From Chara braunii (taxonomy: Eukaryota; Streptophyta; Charophyceae; Charales; Characeae): a stretch of DNA of 40,497 nt. The notes under the pieces were generated by a model. It saw nothing but the letters and a program-made list of their open reading frames with translations. It had not been told where the DNA came from and made no database searches. The position numbers and the translations under genes were made by a program. The stretch is from NCBI GenBank assembly GCA_003427395.1, contig BFEA01000084.1:2908500-2948996 (forward strand), read 5' to 3'. Within the stretch, counting starts at the first letter, position 1. Each line of letters begins with the position of its first letter. This document shows positions 18,761-29,221 of the stretch, piece by piece.

Positions 18761-19977
18761 ATGTCGAATTCAGGGAGTCGGGACTACAGACGAGAATCCG
18801 AGCGAGATCGAAACTACGATGGTGTTAGGGATCACGAAGACGCTGGCCGTGACCATGGAAGGGAGGGGCGCCGAGACTAGCACAACGACACTGGAAGACA
18901 ATATCAGCAGCAAGATAGAAGCTATGGACATCGTGAAGCACCACGTCATTTTGTACCGGTGTGCTACGAATGTGGGGAGCCTGGTCAGTATAAGAACCAG
19001 TGCCCACGGCTTGTTGGCGAGAGCAGCTCATGGCATGGCGCCCCACGTGGCCAATCTTCATCACTTGGATATCACAGTGTCACCAGGAACACTGAGCGTA
19101 GATCGGTTTCCGAAGAACCAGGATTGAGGAAGCAAGTCGAGGAATTGGTTAGCTCGATAGCTAACATGAAGAGTTTTATTGATGTGGAGCAGGCACACAA
19201 GGAGGAGGAAACGAAGGTGAAGTTGGAAAAAGAAAAACTGAAGTAGGAGAAAAAAGGGTGGAAACTGAAAGAAGAGGAAGAGCGAATGGCCAAGGAACGG
19301 TGTGCCAAGAAAAAGGAGGAAATGAAACGCAAGGAGGCGAAATTTCGGGAAGCTATGCGGAAAGAGATGAGGATGGAGATTAAGATGCATCTGGGAGGAG
19401 GTATGACAGTGTGAAGAATTGCAACATCAACTGTTAGGACTTGCGACTGTAGGTGACAAGGGCAAAGCTAAGAGGCCAATCTACTCGTCCGACGAAGTGT
19501 CTTATGAGTCGGAGAGTAGTGATGTCGAAGCCCTTAGTGAACAGATGGAAAGACTGATTATCACCTGGAATAGAAGTACGGAGAAAGCAGTTGGAGACAA
19601 CCCTTCTATGGAGACCCCGACCAAACGACCTGTGAAGTGTGAGACACTCAATCCTAAATGGCTGCAACTGAGTTACTGTCACCAAGCAATGAAGAAGACT
19701 CCTAAGACGAAGTCACTGATCTGGAGTAACTTGAGGAAGAAGAAGTTTCTAGCGGCTGCTGGATCGATGGGCAAGCTCCGTTATGTGATGGACAACGTAC
19801 GAGAATTGGGAGGTCTTAATGTCGATGAGCTAAAGCTAATCTGAGCTGAGGACGTGCCTTACAAAGGGAAGAAGATGGAGACTATATTAGCTAACGCAGG
19901 CTGCCTATGGAACCGACAAGGATGAAGACGATCCGATCGAAGGTACGGACGAACAGATTGATGATGAGGAGCACTAG
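18761..19977 (+). pseudogene. Gag-like CCHC zinc-knuckle and coiled-coil protein remnant
   Basis: The ATG at 18761 opens MSNSGSRDYRRESERDRNY, an Arg/Asp/Tyr-rich low-complexity region broken by a TAG at 18878-18880. The frame continues to a zinc knuckle CYECGEPGQYKNQC, in which the usual His of C-x2-C-x4-H-x4-C reads Gln. A long Glu/Lys coiled coil follows (KEEETKVKLEKEKLK, a stop at 19244-19246, then more). A frameshift near 19405-19420 leads to RPIYSSDEVSYESESSD and RYVMDNVRELGGLN. After a TGA at 19842 a last frame shift gives an acidic end (AYGTDKDEDDPIEGTDEQ) and a stop at 19975-19977. Zinc knuckles bind nucleic acid in Gag and LINE ORF1 proteins. Which element this belonged to is not shown; no RT follows it. 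Confidence 0.55.
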
Positions 19978-20220
19978 GATAGGAGTGATGGTGAGAAGGA
20001 TGATGAGGCATGAAGTTCACTTTAATTGTGGCGGTTGTGCAAAGCTTTGATTGCAGTACGTAGAAACGGACACTGCGATGCAGCAGTAGAAGTGGTTTAT
20101 CGCTTGGTCGTCATTCTCCTAGCACTTAGTGATCAGATTCGGTGGCTTAGGAAGTGTGTGGAATCTTGGGTAAGCCTCTATCGACGTTTGGTGTGAGTGC
20201 TTTTAGAGGAGAAATCGGAG

Positions 20221-20599
20221 TGGCCTGCCTGCCTTCTGTCCCAGGCTGCGCTGGCCCCGCTGGGCCTTTCCCAAGAAGCTTCCGGTAGGCCCCGGTAGGC
20301 CCAGCCCAAAACAGATCAGGCCTAGGGCCTAAGGTGGTTGCTTGTGCCCAACTGCCTTCGGCCTGTGTTTGGCCCATACCCCGTATCCAGCCCGGGCCTG
20401 CTTTTGATACATGCAAATAGGCGGCCCAGGGCCTGGGTTCTTTCAACCAACTGGCGCTGCGCAACTGCCCGAATTTCCTTAGTTGCGCGGTGGCCGAAAT
20501 AGAGGCCCCGAGGTCCTCGTCGAGTCTGCCTTCACTTAGGGCGGCCGACGTGTTGCTGAAAAGGGCTTGAAAGGGGCTCATAGAGGTTGTGACCTCGCA
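20221..20599 (-). repeat. 3' LTR, truncated to its first ~380 bp
   Basis: It begins TGCGAGGTC on the minus strand directly after the polypurine tract and matches 28526-28150 at roughly 94%, with three small indels. By my count about 18 of some 20 substitutions are transitions. Similarity stops abruptly at 20221, so the remaining ~560 bp of the LTR is absent here. Confidence 0.85.
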
Positions 20600-20610
20600 T
20601 TCCCTCCTCG
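20600..20610 (-). promoter_or_regulatory. Polypurine tract of the minus-strand gypsy element
   Basis: CGAGGAGGGAA on the minus strand lies immediately before the TG of the 3' LTR, where plus-strand DNA synthesis is primed. Confidence 0.75.
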
Positions 20611-20636
20611 ATAGCTTCAACAGTCCTCTGAGAAGC

Positions 20637-20894
20637 TCAGTCTTCAATCATCGGGCGCTTTCCCTTCTGCAGAGCTCTCTCATAGTGGGCTACAACTTGT
20701 GGAGCGGTCTGTGTAAGTTCCTCCCGGGTGAACCAGCGGTCCTCCTTCGGATCAGTATGACGCCGGAACCAAACGCGGTATTGCAGCTTCGGTTTCGGAG
20801 GATGTCCCCTGCCTGTTGGTCTTGGAACTGGCAGCTCCCTGTGGTCCATGATATCATCGATATCCACCTCTCCGTCCATGGTTGGGGGCAACAT
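20637..20894 (-). pseudogene. Chromodomain at the integrase C-terminus (minus-strand gypsy)
   Basis: The frame reads VDIDDIMDHRELPVP, then YRVWFRRHTDPKEDRW and FTREELTQTAPQVVAHYE, ending in Asp-stop at 20637. The aromatic-x-Val-x-Phe/Trp core, the Asp-x-x-x-Asp-x-Trp step and the final helix match the chromodomain fused to chromovirus integrases, which steers integration toward marked chromatin. The link to the upstream integrase is broken by stops and frame changes around 20895-20985. Confidence 0.7.
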
Positions 20895-20984
20895 TGAGCG
20901 ACGAGAAGGGAACTGTTCTGTTTTCCTGAAAGGTGCAAGTTTGGAGGCGTGAAAGACAGGATGAGTGCGGAGATGACCAGGGAT

Positions 20985-22149
20985 CTAGAGTACATAAGAT
21001 GGCCCATCCGGATCTGTCCGGACAATGTCTAAGACCTCCCATGGTCCAAAGTACTGGGGCATGAGCTTGCATGAAATCCTATGCTCCTGTCCTAGTTCAG
21101 AGCACTTAACCCAGACTCTATCCCCAACCTGAAATGTAGAAGGGCGGTGATGTTTGTTCTCAGATTCTATCATTGCCGCCCGAGCTTTCTGCATTTGCTC
21201 CACTGCCTGCTGCATCTTCTACTCATATCGGTATGCAGATTCATAAGTACCGGGTGCAACAGTTGTCTAATTTTCAGGTAGTAAGAAGTCTAGAGGTAGT
21301 CTAGGTTTGAATGTCAGTAACAGAATGTTAGGGCTCACTCCGGTGGCACTGTGAACAACATTGTTATACAGACTGGCGATGAGAGCAAGCTTCTTGTCCC
21401 AGTCGACCTGATTGGGCTGATGTAATGCCGGAACAGGTGTTGGACAGCGCGATTCAATTGTTCGGCCTGGCCATTGGCCTCGGGGTGATTACCCGAAGTC
21501 ATCTGCAGGTGCGTTTCCTGTTCGGCAACAGCAGCCTTCCACAACTCACTTGTGAATCTGACATCCCTGTCACTCACAATTGACTTGGGTAGACCAAAGT
21601 CTCTAAGACTTACCAGTTCTCTTTGAACAGTCTGAGAACTTACTCGTTTTTTGTTGTTTCCGGCATGGCTATCAACCTAGCATACTTACTAAATTTGTCC
21701 ACGATGACAAAGATATGTCTCATCCCGCTCTTGTTGGTGACCAACGTATCCATGAAGTCCATGGACAGGCTCTCACCAGGTCCTTTCGGAATCGGAAGGG
21801 GCTTCAGGAGCCCAAGAGGAGCCTGAGTACGTGGCTTGTCTCTCTGACAGACCTGACAAGTCTCCATGTACAGCTGGGCATCTCGCATCATCGTGGGCCA
21901 CCAGAACCGCTGCAGCAGATTGGCTGCTGTCTTTTTATAGCCAAAGTGGCCGGTGGCATCATGACACTCTCCTAAGAATAAACTACGCAAAGACTCTCTA
22001 TTTGGGACACACAATCGTTTATTCCCTGCCTTCTCAAGGAACAGCAAGCCGTTGACCAGCTCAAACTCGGGAGAAGTCTTCACATCCTTCGCCTCAAGTC
22101 TGCGTATGATCTCATACATGAACTGGTCCTCATGATAGGCTTCCACCAA
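20985..22149 (-). pseudogene. Integrase (minus-strand gypsy), interrupted
   Basis: The N-terminal zinc-binding HHCC is present (HDATGHFGYKKTA with METCQVCQRDK). The catalytic core shows the first Asp in LSMDFMDTLV, the second in VSDRDVRFTSE and the Glu in NGQAEQLNRAVQ, so the DDE residues can all be read. A stop near 21640 and another near 21335 with frame changes split the domain. A GPY-like C-terminal part (QVGDRVWVKCSE, YFGPWEVLDIV) follows at 20985-21215. Integrase inserts the reverse-transcribed DNA into the chromosome. It lies between RNase H and the chromodomain, the standard Ty3/gypsy place. Confidence 0.85.
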
Positions 22150-22169
22150 AGAGCGAGTAACATCATCCG

Positions 22170-23442
22170 TAAGATCGAACTCAGTAATCAGCGCCCCTCA
22201 GAAATCCGGTCTACTCGACAGCGCATCAACAACCTTATTGTACTCACCCTTAATGTACTGGGGCTTGAAGTCATACTGCTCTATGACTTCAATCTAATGC
22301 TTCAGAGCGTCGGAGAGCACAGGTTGGGTTCTCATCCACTTCAGGATCTGATGATCAGTCCTGACATAGAAGAACCTCCCAAGGAGATAATGTCTTCAGT
22401 GGGTGAGCGCCTTGTAGATCGCATAGAGCTCCTTCTCATAGGTGGACTTAGCCAACTTATGAGATGGCATCTTTTTGGACATGTACTCTACTGGCTTCAA
22501 CTTTTTTCCCTCCTGTTGCGCAAGTATGACGCCTATGCCATATTGGCTACTAGTAGCATCCGTAGTTACTACAAATGGCTTGTCAGGATCAGGAAGTTTC
22601 AAAACCTCATGATGCGTCAACGCATGCTTCAGATGTCTGAAAGCAGCCTCGCATCTGTCTGTCCACTCCCATGGGGTGTCAAGGCGAGTCAAGTCCGTCA
22701 AAGAGGGGGCAACGATGCTATAGTTCTTCACGAAGTTGCGATAGTAGCCGGTCATCCCTAAGAAGGACCTCATCTCAGTCACAGACTTAGGACGCGGTCA
22801 ATCACAAATGCTGGTCACCTTCGCGTCATCGGGCTTCCAACCTTCCGCGGAAATCTCATGACCTAAATACAAGACACGGGTACGGCCAAACTCGCACTTC
22901 TCACCGTTGATCTTGAACTTGTGTTGTCGCAGAAGACTCAGGACTTGGTCCAAGTGCGCAACGTGTTCCTCGACAGTCTTACTAAAAATAAGTATGTCAT
23001 CGAGATACACGATGACAAACTTATCCAAGTTGTCATGAAATATCAGATTCATAGTGTGCTGAAAGGTGCCAGGAGCATTGCAAGGGTCGAAAGGCATCAC
23101 CACAAACTCGTACAGACCGTACCTGGTTTGAAAGGCGGTTTTGTGTTGATCCTCCGGCCGGATCGCAATTTGATGGTACCCGGACTTCAGATCTATCTTA
23201 CTGAAGTACCGACACCCTTGCACTTTATCTAGCAAATCGTCGATACGAGGTAGGGGCTCTCTGTTCTTAACAGTGATGGCATTGAGGCCCCTATAGTCAA
23301 TGCACATCCTAAGTGTTCCTTCCTTCTTCTTGGGTACAAATAGAACTAAAGACCCATAAGGAGAAACACTCGGCCGGATCCACCCCTTTTCTATGAGTTC
23401 CTTGAGTTGTCGGCGAAGCTCATCGGGCTCGCCTGGAGACAT
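22170..23442 (-). pseudogene. Reverse transcriptase and RNase H (minus-strand gypsy)
   Basis: RT motifs in order: KEGTLRMCIDYRGLNAIT, YFSKIDLKSGYHQI, KTAFQTRYGLYEFVVMPF, and the catalytic VIVYLDDILIF with both aspartates intact. In the normally FGL-NAP motif, FDPCNAPGTF shows a change. A stop at 22798 precedes the connection segment (MRSFLGMTGYYRNFVKNY). RNase H follows with VVTTDATSSQYGIG, YEKELYAI and YVRTDHQILKW, so its catalytic Asp, Glu and Asp are readable. Stops at about 22393, 22300 and 22200 break it. Several stops sit where CGA or CAG would be expected, consistent with C-to-T decay. Confidence 0.9.
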
Positions 23443-24327
23443 CCGAAATGATCCGATAGATCCTGCTCTTTGGGATACCAGACCCCGGGATAATCTCTAT
23501 CGCGTGGACAACCTCCCTCTCCACAACCCCTTTTGGCTTTTCAAATAGATCAGGGTACTTATCGACTACTCTCTCTATCTCCGGCGACATTTTCACCGGC
23601 TCGCCTGCAGCAGAGACATAAACTAGATACATACCCTCCTCCTGATTTTGCTTATAATAATTGTAGAACGCGGCTGCACGCATGCATCCATGGGACTCAA
23701 TCAGACTACTAGCTTTAAACTTATGTAATTTGGCGGTCCCCCCACCTGCCAAAGTGTGTTTGACCACTTTTCGGTCCCAGTCAAACTGGGGATGTGCCAC
23801 GGAGAGGTAGTACATACCTAACAACATATCCATGGGGAGTTCATCACTCACTAGGAATAAGACGCGATGTCTCAATTCCCCCCCCCCGTACGGGAAACAA
23901 CACTCAACATCTTGGAGGTAGTCGTTTACTACCATGCGCTGTTTGTTGGCACAGGTCGACTCCACATGTCGACTCAGGCGCTGCACCTGCACCTATAAGC
24001 GCAGCCTTTCAACGCACGCGCGACTAATGAAGTTCCTAGTCGAGCAAGTGTCATAATAGGCCCCGGCCTTGCGGCCGCCAATGACCACCTCACTCACGAA
24101 CATCTCACCCTTCGGGGCTTTGACCAATGTCATCCAAGAAGCTAGTGGGTCTGATCTAGACCACTCCTCCTCTAGCTCCTCTAAGGACTCAAACACATTC
24201 ATCGAACAGAGGCTCGATGGGTCTGAATGTGTTTGCAGGTCGACGCTGGAGTCAGTAGTTTGGGTCATCTCTCGAGATGGTGAGGGTGTGTCCACCACCT
24301 CGACCCTAGCAGGAACATCTACTATTT
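23420..24327 (-). pseudogene. Aspartic protease and RT N-terminal region (minus-strand gypsy)
   Basis: The frame reads LASWMTLVKAPKGEMFVSEV, then AYYDTCSTRNFIS, where the retroviral-type protease active site D-T/S-G reads DTC. A stop at about 23993 separates a second half with the LGMYYL(S) and HPQFDWD region typical of the flap and C-terminal side of gypsy proteases. This is followed by YPDLFEKPKG, which leads into RT. The protease normally cleaves Gag-Pol in the particle. The frame moves by one near 23430 before RT. Confidence 0.75.
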
Positions 24328-26323
24328 CTACTGGCCCGACGTGTTTCCCGGAGCAGTGCCAGAAGTACTAGCTACATTGCTACCGACGGGATGGGAGGAT
24401 CCCAACGCCTGCCCCATCGTAGGCGGGATCTTCTCGGTCACCTTCTTATTACGACACTTGAATTGGTTATGGCCGTATTGACCACAACGAATGCAAGCTT
24501 GCCGTGTATACCGATCTCTCCACTCATCCTCAGTGAGACCCGCCTTCTCCCATGGGGGAGCGTTGGGGTCAACTTGACTCCTTGACCGGGAGCCTCCACG
24601 ACGTCTATCGGTCGCCTTACCTTTTTGAGCTACGACAGCGATAACTCCACCCCCTGAAGCTTCAACGCTGCGAACCTCTGAACCTACTCCCTCCTGGAAG
24701 TTGTCGTCTAACTCAATGGTTGAACCATCATTATCGACAAACATAAAGCGACCCTTCGCCTTCCAGTTGTGAGGCAGTGACTTTCTCCTACCATCCGTAG
24801 TTGGTGCTTGCCCATGCCCTATCTTCGCCTCAAGGTCTAGGGCCTTCTTGCTAAACGAGAGGAAGTTGTGAACATTGATGTTGGCCTCACCTGTCAATTG
24901 ATTCCTGAGAGGCATAGGAAAGCATCTCAGGTAGGAGGTGAGTAAAACCTGGGGGTCATAGCGCACCCCATGGACACAAATCAGACGCTCTACGGCGTCG
25001 GTGGCCTCCCGCACTGGCTTGAACTGCCTCGTGTGCAGTGTTAGGATCGCATTAGTGGTCTTTTGGGCCTCCTGGGAATCATGCCACCTTTCTTCCACCA
25101 ACTGGAGGGAGTCGTCGATTTTCTGGGTGACGCGAAAGTCATGACCGTATCCCTATAGCTGTACTAAACCACTCAACCATCTTGCTGCACTAACCTCTAG
25201 GTAAGATGCAGCCACAAGCACTTCCTCGTGCGGCAAGGTGAGTTTACACTTGACAGACCGGCACTGCCCTCAACCAAGTGTCGAGGTTTTCGCCCCTCTT
25301 ATCCCCTATGAAGAATTTAGGAGCGGCGATGACCGTTTTTGGTACCCACTGGGTTTGTCCCGGTCCCTGCATCCCACTGGGCTGTGGACCTTGAGATGCA
25401 GGCGGCTGCACTGACTGTAGGGGTTATGTACCCTGCGACTGTACAGGTTGCAAGACAGCAGGTTGCATTGCAACTGCAATCTGCAACGGAGGTTGGGAAT
25501 ACACTGGCTGTACAGGAACCTGCAAACTAGGACCTGCTGAGAACCCGCCGGTCAAGGGCATACCCAAGAAAACGGGCTGGACCGATGTTGGAGCTGTATA
25601 TGGGGATACCCCAGTCATCGGTGGGACAAAAGGAGGAGGATGTACAACGGGCCAGGCACTTGGCCCGGACAGTGATGGTGTCGCCTGCATTCGTCCGGCT
25701 AACACAGCCGGACTCTGTTGGATGTCCTGTAAGATCTCCGTCTAGTGATCTTGCATCTCTACTATACTTAACAAGACCGACCGTATGGTTCTCACGCCAT
25801 CCTCCATCTCTGCTGGGTCCATATCCTCTAACTCACTAACGTCCTCTTGCCTCCGCCGCATCCTGACTCTTCTCCTAATCATTCTCTCTTTCTCAGCCTG
25901 CTGTAGCTGTGCCTCGCGATCAGTTGCTTGCTGTATGGCGATCTCCTCGGGAGTCATCACAAGAGGTTGGCTTGCCATTACGCTAATGGACTGACTCAAA
26001 GCCTGCGCCACCGTTGACCCTATAGAGCCTGTTGACCCTACAAAGTCGGTAGACCCTGCACAGCTTGTTGACCCTACAGATCCTGAACTACCTGCCTTAG
26101 AAGTCTGCTGCACAGAGGTAGCCATTGCTTCCGAAGTTGCGGTTTCACTTACGAGCGCCCTACTAGCCTCCGCTGCTCTAGCCCTCCTCTGCTGCTGCTG
26201 CCTCTCTCTAAGTTGGCGCAACAGATGTCGGTCGCCCTCTAGTCCTAAAGCCAAGTGGGCGATCGGACGTCTACGTGAACGCAAGAGCCGGTCGTCCGGT
26301 TGTGGAACCTCCCTATCACTCAT
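24328..26323 (-). pseudogene. Gag with CCHC zinc knuckle (minus-strand gypsy)
   Basis: It starts MSDREVPQPDDRLLRSRRRP at 26323, followed by Gln/Arg-rich coiled segments and a run of GSTGSIGS-like repeats. A stop at 25742 comes next, then a Pro/Gln-rich part, a stop at 25424, and a stretch with QTQWVPKTVIAAPKFFIGDK typical of plant Gag capsid. After a frame change at about 25100-25250 the capsid continues (VERLICVHGVRYDPQVLLTS, RCFPMPLRNQL). The knuckle CIRCGQYGHNQFKC (C-x2-C-x4-H-x4-C) is intact. Gag forms the virus-like particle and packages RNA. The ATG at 26323 was chosen because it is the first after the leader and opens the long frame. Confidence 0.75.
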
Positions 26324-27571
26324 AAGCTACAACACTATACATTGTTTGCACTAGGGCACTCTAAATGCCTAACGTAGCATAGTGCACATGGGAGTGTACA
26401 CTCGAGCCCAACAGGTAAGCCAAGTTCCTACAATTGGTGGCTATGTCGGAGACTGTACACTCGAGCCCAACAGGTAAGCCAGGTTTCTACAAACGAAACT
26501 ATTTTTAGTTCAATTAGACCGCGAACAGAATGCACAATGAAAGGAAACAGTTCTAATTATGTTGTCTGTCAGATGTCAAATGGCTGTACATCTAACTAAT
26601 CAAAACATAAAAATAGAATCATTTGTGTGGATGAGGACAGTATGGAATTTTTCTCAAACATATCACCTGAAATCTACCCCTCCCTTAGTTCCCCTGGAAT
26701 GTCACTTGACGTCAGCGTCCCTGAGCTATCCAGAGAGCAGTGCGTGACTAAAGGTGTGCACGACCCACCCCTTTGCCCCGAGTAGCTGCTGAGCCGGCCA
26801 GCCCTGCACTGTGTTTATCCTCGTGTGCACGAGCCTTACAACCATTGGCTGATCCAGAGGCAATTTAACGACCGCCCCAAGTGTCATCAGAAATTATTTT
26901 ACGTCGCAGCAGGACGACGATCACAGCTAATGGTTTCCCCTTCCGGTGTTTATTTAAAGACGCCCGGTCTCGTCTCCCACTTCGGGTTGGCCTGCCCTTC
27001 AGTACCCATTTAACAACGCAGTGAGCCGAACAAAGGACAAGCAGCAAAGCATGGGTGCTCTACTCCCGGTGGGTTGGCATGGTGACCGTGACCCAGTGCT
27101 TCGTCCAGGGCCCTTCAGAAAGCTCCGCCCATCTTCTCCCAGATGCTCCACGTGAACATTACCGACTCTCAAGGTTGATCGCACTCGACACCTCACAATG
27201 AGAGGACTCTCAAGAAGGAACACACAACCTCACGAGGGTAGATAAGGTTAAGAGCAACATACCTCAAATAGCTGCCCCCAACCACAGAGATAATCTCACC
27301 AGATGACCCGACGCCGATTGTGATGACCAGTCATTGCTCCGACACAACCAGCATTGCACGGCGTTCCACCTCAGCACCAATCGCACATCAGATAGTTCTC
27401 ATCACACTATCCAGAACCCACATTACACCACGTAGCCTTCCTGGCGATCCCCTCACCTCCTGGGTCGCCACTTACTTGTCTCTTCCCTCCTCACTATCTC
27501 ACCAAGCAGACCGCATGTATGTACCGCATTAGGCAGAAGACAAGCGCTAGATGAGCGCAATCGTACCACAA
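26324..27571 (-). other. Leader of the minus-strand gypsy between PBS and gag
   Basis: About 1.25 kb without a coding signal. It holds a short direct repeat, GGAGTGTACACTCGAGCCCA near 26391 and GAGACTGTACACTCGAGCCC near 26449, each followed by AACAGGTAAGCCA. A packaging signal could lie here but none was identified. Confidence 0.6.
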
Positions 27572-27582
27572 CTCTGATACCA
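27572..27582 (-). promoter_or_regulatory. Primer-binding site, initiator tRNA-Met type
   Basis: The minus strand reads TGGTATCAGAG, the complement of the 3' end of plant initiator tRNA-Met. It lies three bases (ATT) after the CA that ends the 5' LTR. Confidence 0.85.
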
Positions 27583-27585
27583 AAT

Positions 27586-28526
27586 TGCAAGGAAGATGAG
27601 CAATAGCGAACTTCAGCAATCAAACAGCGTCATACACATAAGACCAGATAGTCGTGACCTCGAACCAAGAGCAGAATTGCAGCACGAGTTTCACCAAATA
27701 AGAGCACACCACAAGTTGATAATTGACAATACTGGTATAGTCTCATCATTATCATCAACGAAGAACCAATGTTGATGACCTATCTGGCGCTCGCGCCCAG
27801 ACTACAGATGGCAGATTCTATCTAGCCTAGACTACAATGCCGAAGATAACGTCAACAACTTTCCCGAAGTACGAGCATACAGCGACCAATGTCGCACGCT
27901 TCCAGCACCAGGTATGTCTCTCGCCTCACTCACAACCTCGTTCCTCAACACACAGATGCCACTTGCACCCAAGGACCACCTTGCGCCTCACCCAGCTCAC
28001 AACAGCGCAGCTCGGCTATGACTGCCTGCTTCTTCCTGCTCGCCCGTGAGCGCGTGAGTGCCAACCAGCTCTAGCGCAGCAGCGGTTGCGCAGCATAAAG
28101 CCAGCACCCGAATGCCCAATGTGGAGGTAGGCCCTTTGCTTTATGGAAGTGGCCTGCCTGCCTTCTGTCCCAGGCTGCGCTGGGCCTATCCCAAGAAGCT
28201 TCCGATAGCCCCCGGTAGGCTGAGGCCCAGCCCGAAACAGATCAGGCCTAGGGCCTGAGGTGGTTGCTTGTACCCAACTGCCTTTGGCCTGTGTTTGGCC
28301 CATACCCCATATCCAGCCCAGGGCCTGCTTTTGATACATGCAAATAGGCGGCCCAGGGTCTGGGTTCTTTCAACCAACTGGTGTTGCACAACTGCTTGAA
28401 TTTCCTTAGTTGCGCGGTGGCCGAAATAGAGGCCCTGAGGTCCTCGTCGAGCCTGCCTTCACTTAAGGCGGCCGACGTGCTGCTGAAAAGGGCCTGAAAG
28501 GGGCTCATAGAGGTTGTGGCCTCGCA
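27586..28526 (-). repeat. 5' LTR, 941 bp (minus-strand gypsy)
   Basis: It starts TGCGAGG at 28526 and ends CCTTGCA at 27586, giving TG...CA with a short imperfect terminal inverted repeat. The PBS follows at once. Its first ~380 bp match the 3' LTR. Confidence 0.85.
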
Positions 28527-28530
28527 TAAC

Positions 28531-28960
28531 GAAGTGCTGCCGAAATTTTCTCAGTTTACTTAGTTTATCTTCTTGACGGCACACTTCGACCTCATGGGGG
28601 TAACGAAATGCTGCTGAAATTTTTGAAAAATCCAACACTTAATTTTTCTTCATCTTTTCATCTACTTATTTATTTATTTATTTATTTATTTTCTGAAATT
28701 TTTAATTTGAGGTATTTTGAAACTTAGTATGCTTATCTTGGTCTCTCCTTTCCCTTGGCACATTCTTGACCCCATGCGGGGTAGGGAAATGCTGCCGAAA
28801 ATTCCAAAAAAAGAAATTTTATTTCTTTCTTCACGTTTTGTTTCCTTATTTCTTTAATTATTTTTATTCCTTATTTATTTATTTATTTTCTTTCGAAATT
28901 TCACTGTTTATTTATTTTTCCTTCTGCATCCCTCCCATGCTTGCTATTTTATTTTCTTGA
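28531..28960 (+). repeat. AT-rich LTR-like remnant with GCTGCCGAAATTT repeats
   Basis: ACGAAGTGCTGCCGAAATTT (28530), ACGAAATGCTGCTGAAATTT (28603) and GAAATGCTGCCGAAAATTCC (28784) repeat the core of the 13.3-13.9 kb array. Between them lie TTTATTTATTTA runs. It starts directly at the LTR edge of the minus-strand element, so that element probably inserted into it. It may be part of the LTR of the + strand element, but a matching right LTR was not found. Confidence 0.5.
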
Positions 28961-28989
28961 TTAGGTCACCGGTACCCTACCCTAACCAC

Positions 28990-29045
28990 TCAAACTCCGG
29001 TTAGGGTTTTCTTAGGGTTTTCTAGGGTTTAGGGTTTTCCTAACC
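28990..29045 (+). repeat. Interstitial telomere-like TTTAGGG motifs
   Basis: GGTTAGGGTTTTCTTAGGG, TCTAGGGTTTAGGGTTTTCC. These are degenerate plant-type telomere units, not a perfect array. Similar GGGTTTAGGGTTT occurs at 4188 and 4278. Confidence 0.6.
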
Positions 29046-29221
29046 GCCCTACTTCCCCTTTCCATTAGGGCACCCTGGACCCGAGCCACCCTTTCCGCTT
29101 TGCGGGCGCCCTCGCTCGACTCACTAGCGCCGCCCGTTGCTTTCTATCGCGGACCCCCCCCTACGCCCTCCGCTCACGGGGACCTCCTCTGACCCCCTCC
29201 AGTCCGGCCCGTCACCTCCCC

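Larger units (their letters stand above)
20221..28526 (-). mobile_element. Ty3/gypsy chromovirus-type LTR retrotransposon, minus strand, defective
   Basis: Read on the minus strand the order is 5' LTR (28526-27586), PBS, leader, gag with CCHC knuckle, protease, reverse transcriptase, RNase H, integrase, chromodomain, polypurine tract and a partial 3' LTR (20599-20221). RT before integrase places it in Ty3/gypsy, and the chromodomain marks a chromovirus. Numerous stops and several frameshifts show it cannot make a full polyprotein. The 3' LTR retains only the first ~380 bp, so the left terminus is lost and no target duplication can be read. The sequence right of the 5' LTR (28527 on) is the insertion flank. 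Confidence 0.9.

Noticed and set aside
20147-20647. 166-residue minus-strand ORF and its partner at 28248-28508
   Set aside because: Both lie within the LTRs; they are open by composition and shared because the LTRs are copies, not genes.
23993-24371. Plus-strand ORFs over the gypsy protease and RT
   Set aside because: Shadows of the minus-strand pol frame.
20221-28526. The ~380-bp repeat as the full LTR of the minus-strand gypsy
   Set aside because: The PBS lies about 565 bp further on, right after a CA end at 27586, and no PBS follows 28150. Flanks CGGAG and TAACG do not form a target duplication.
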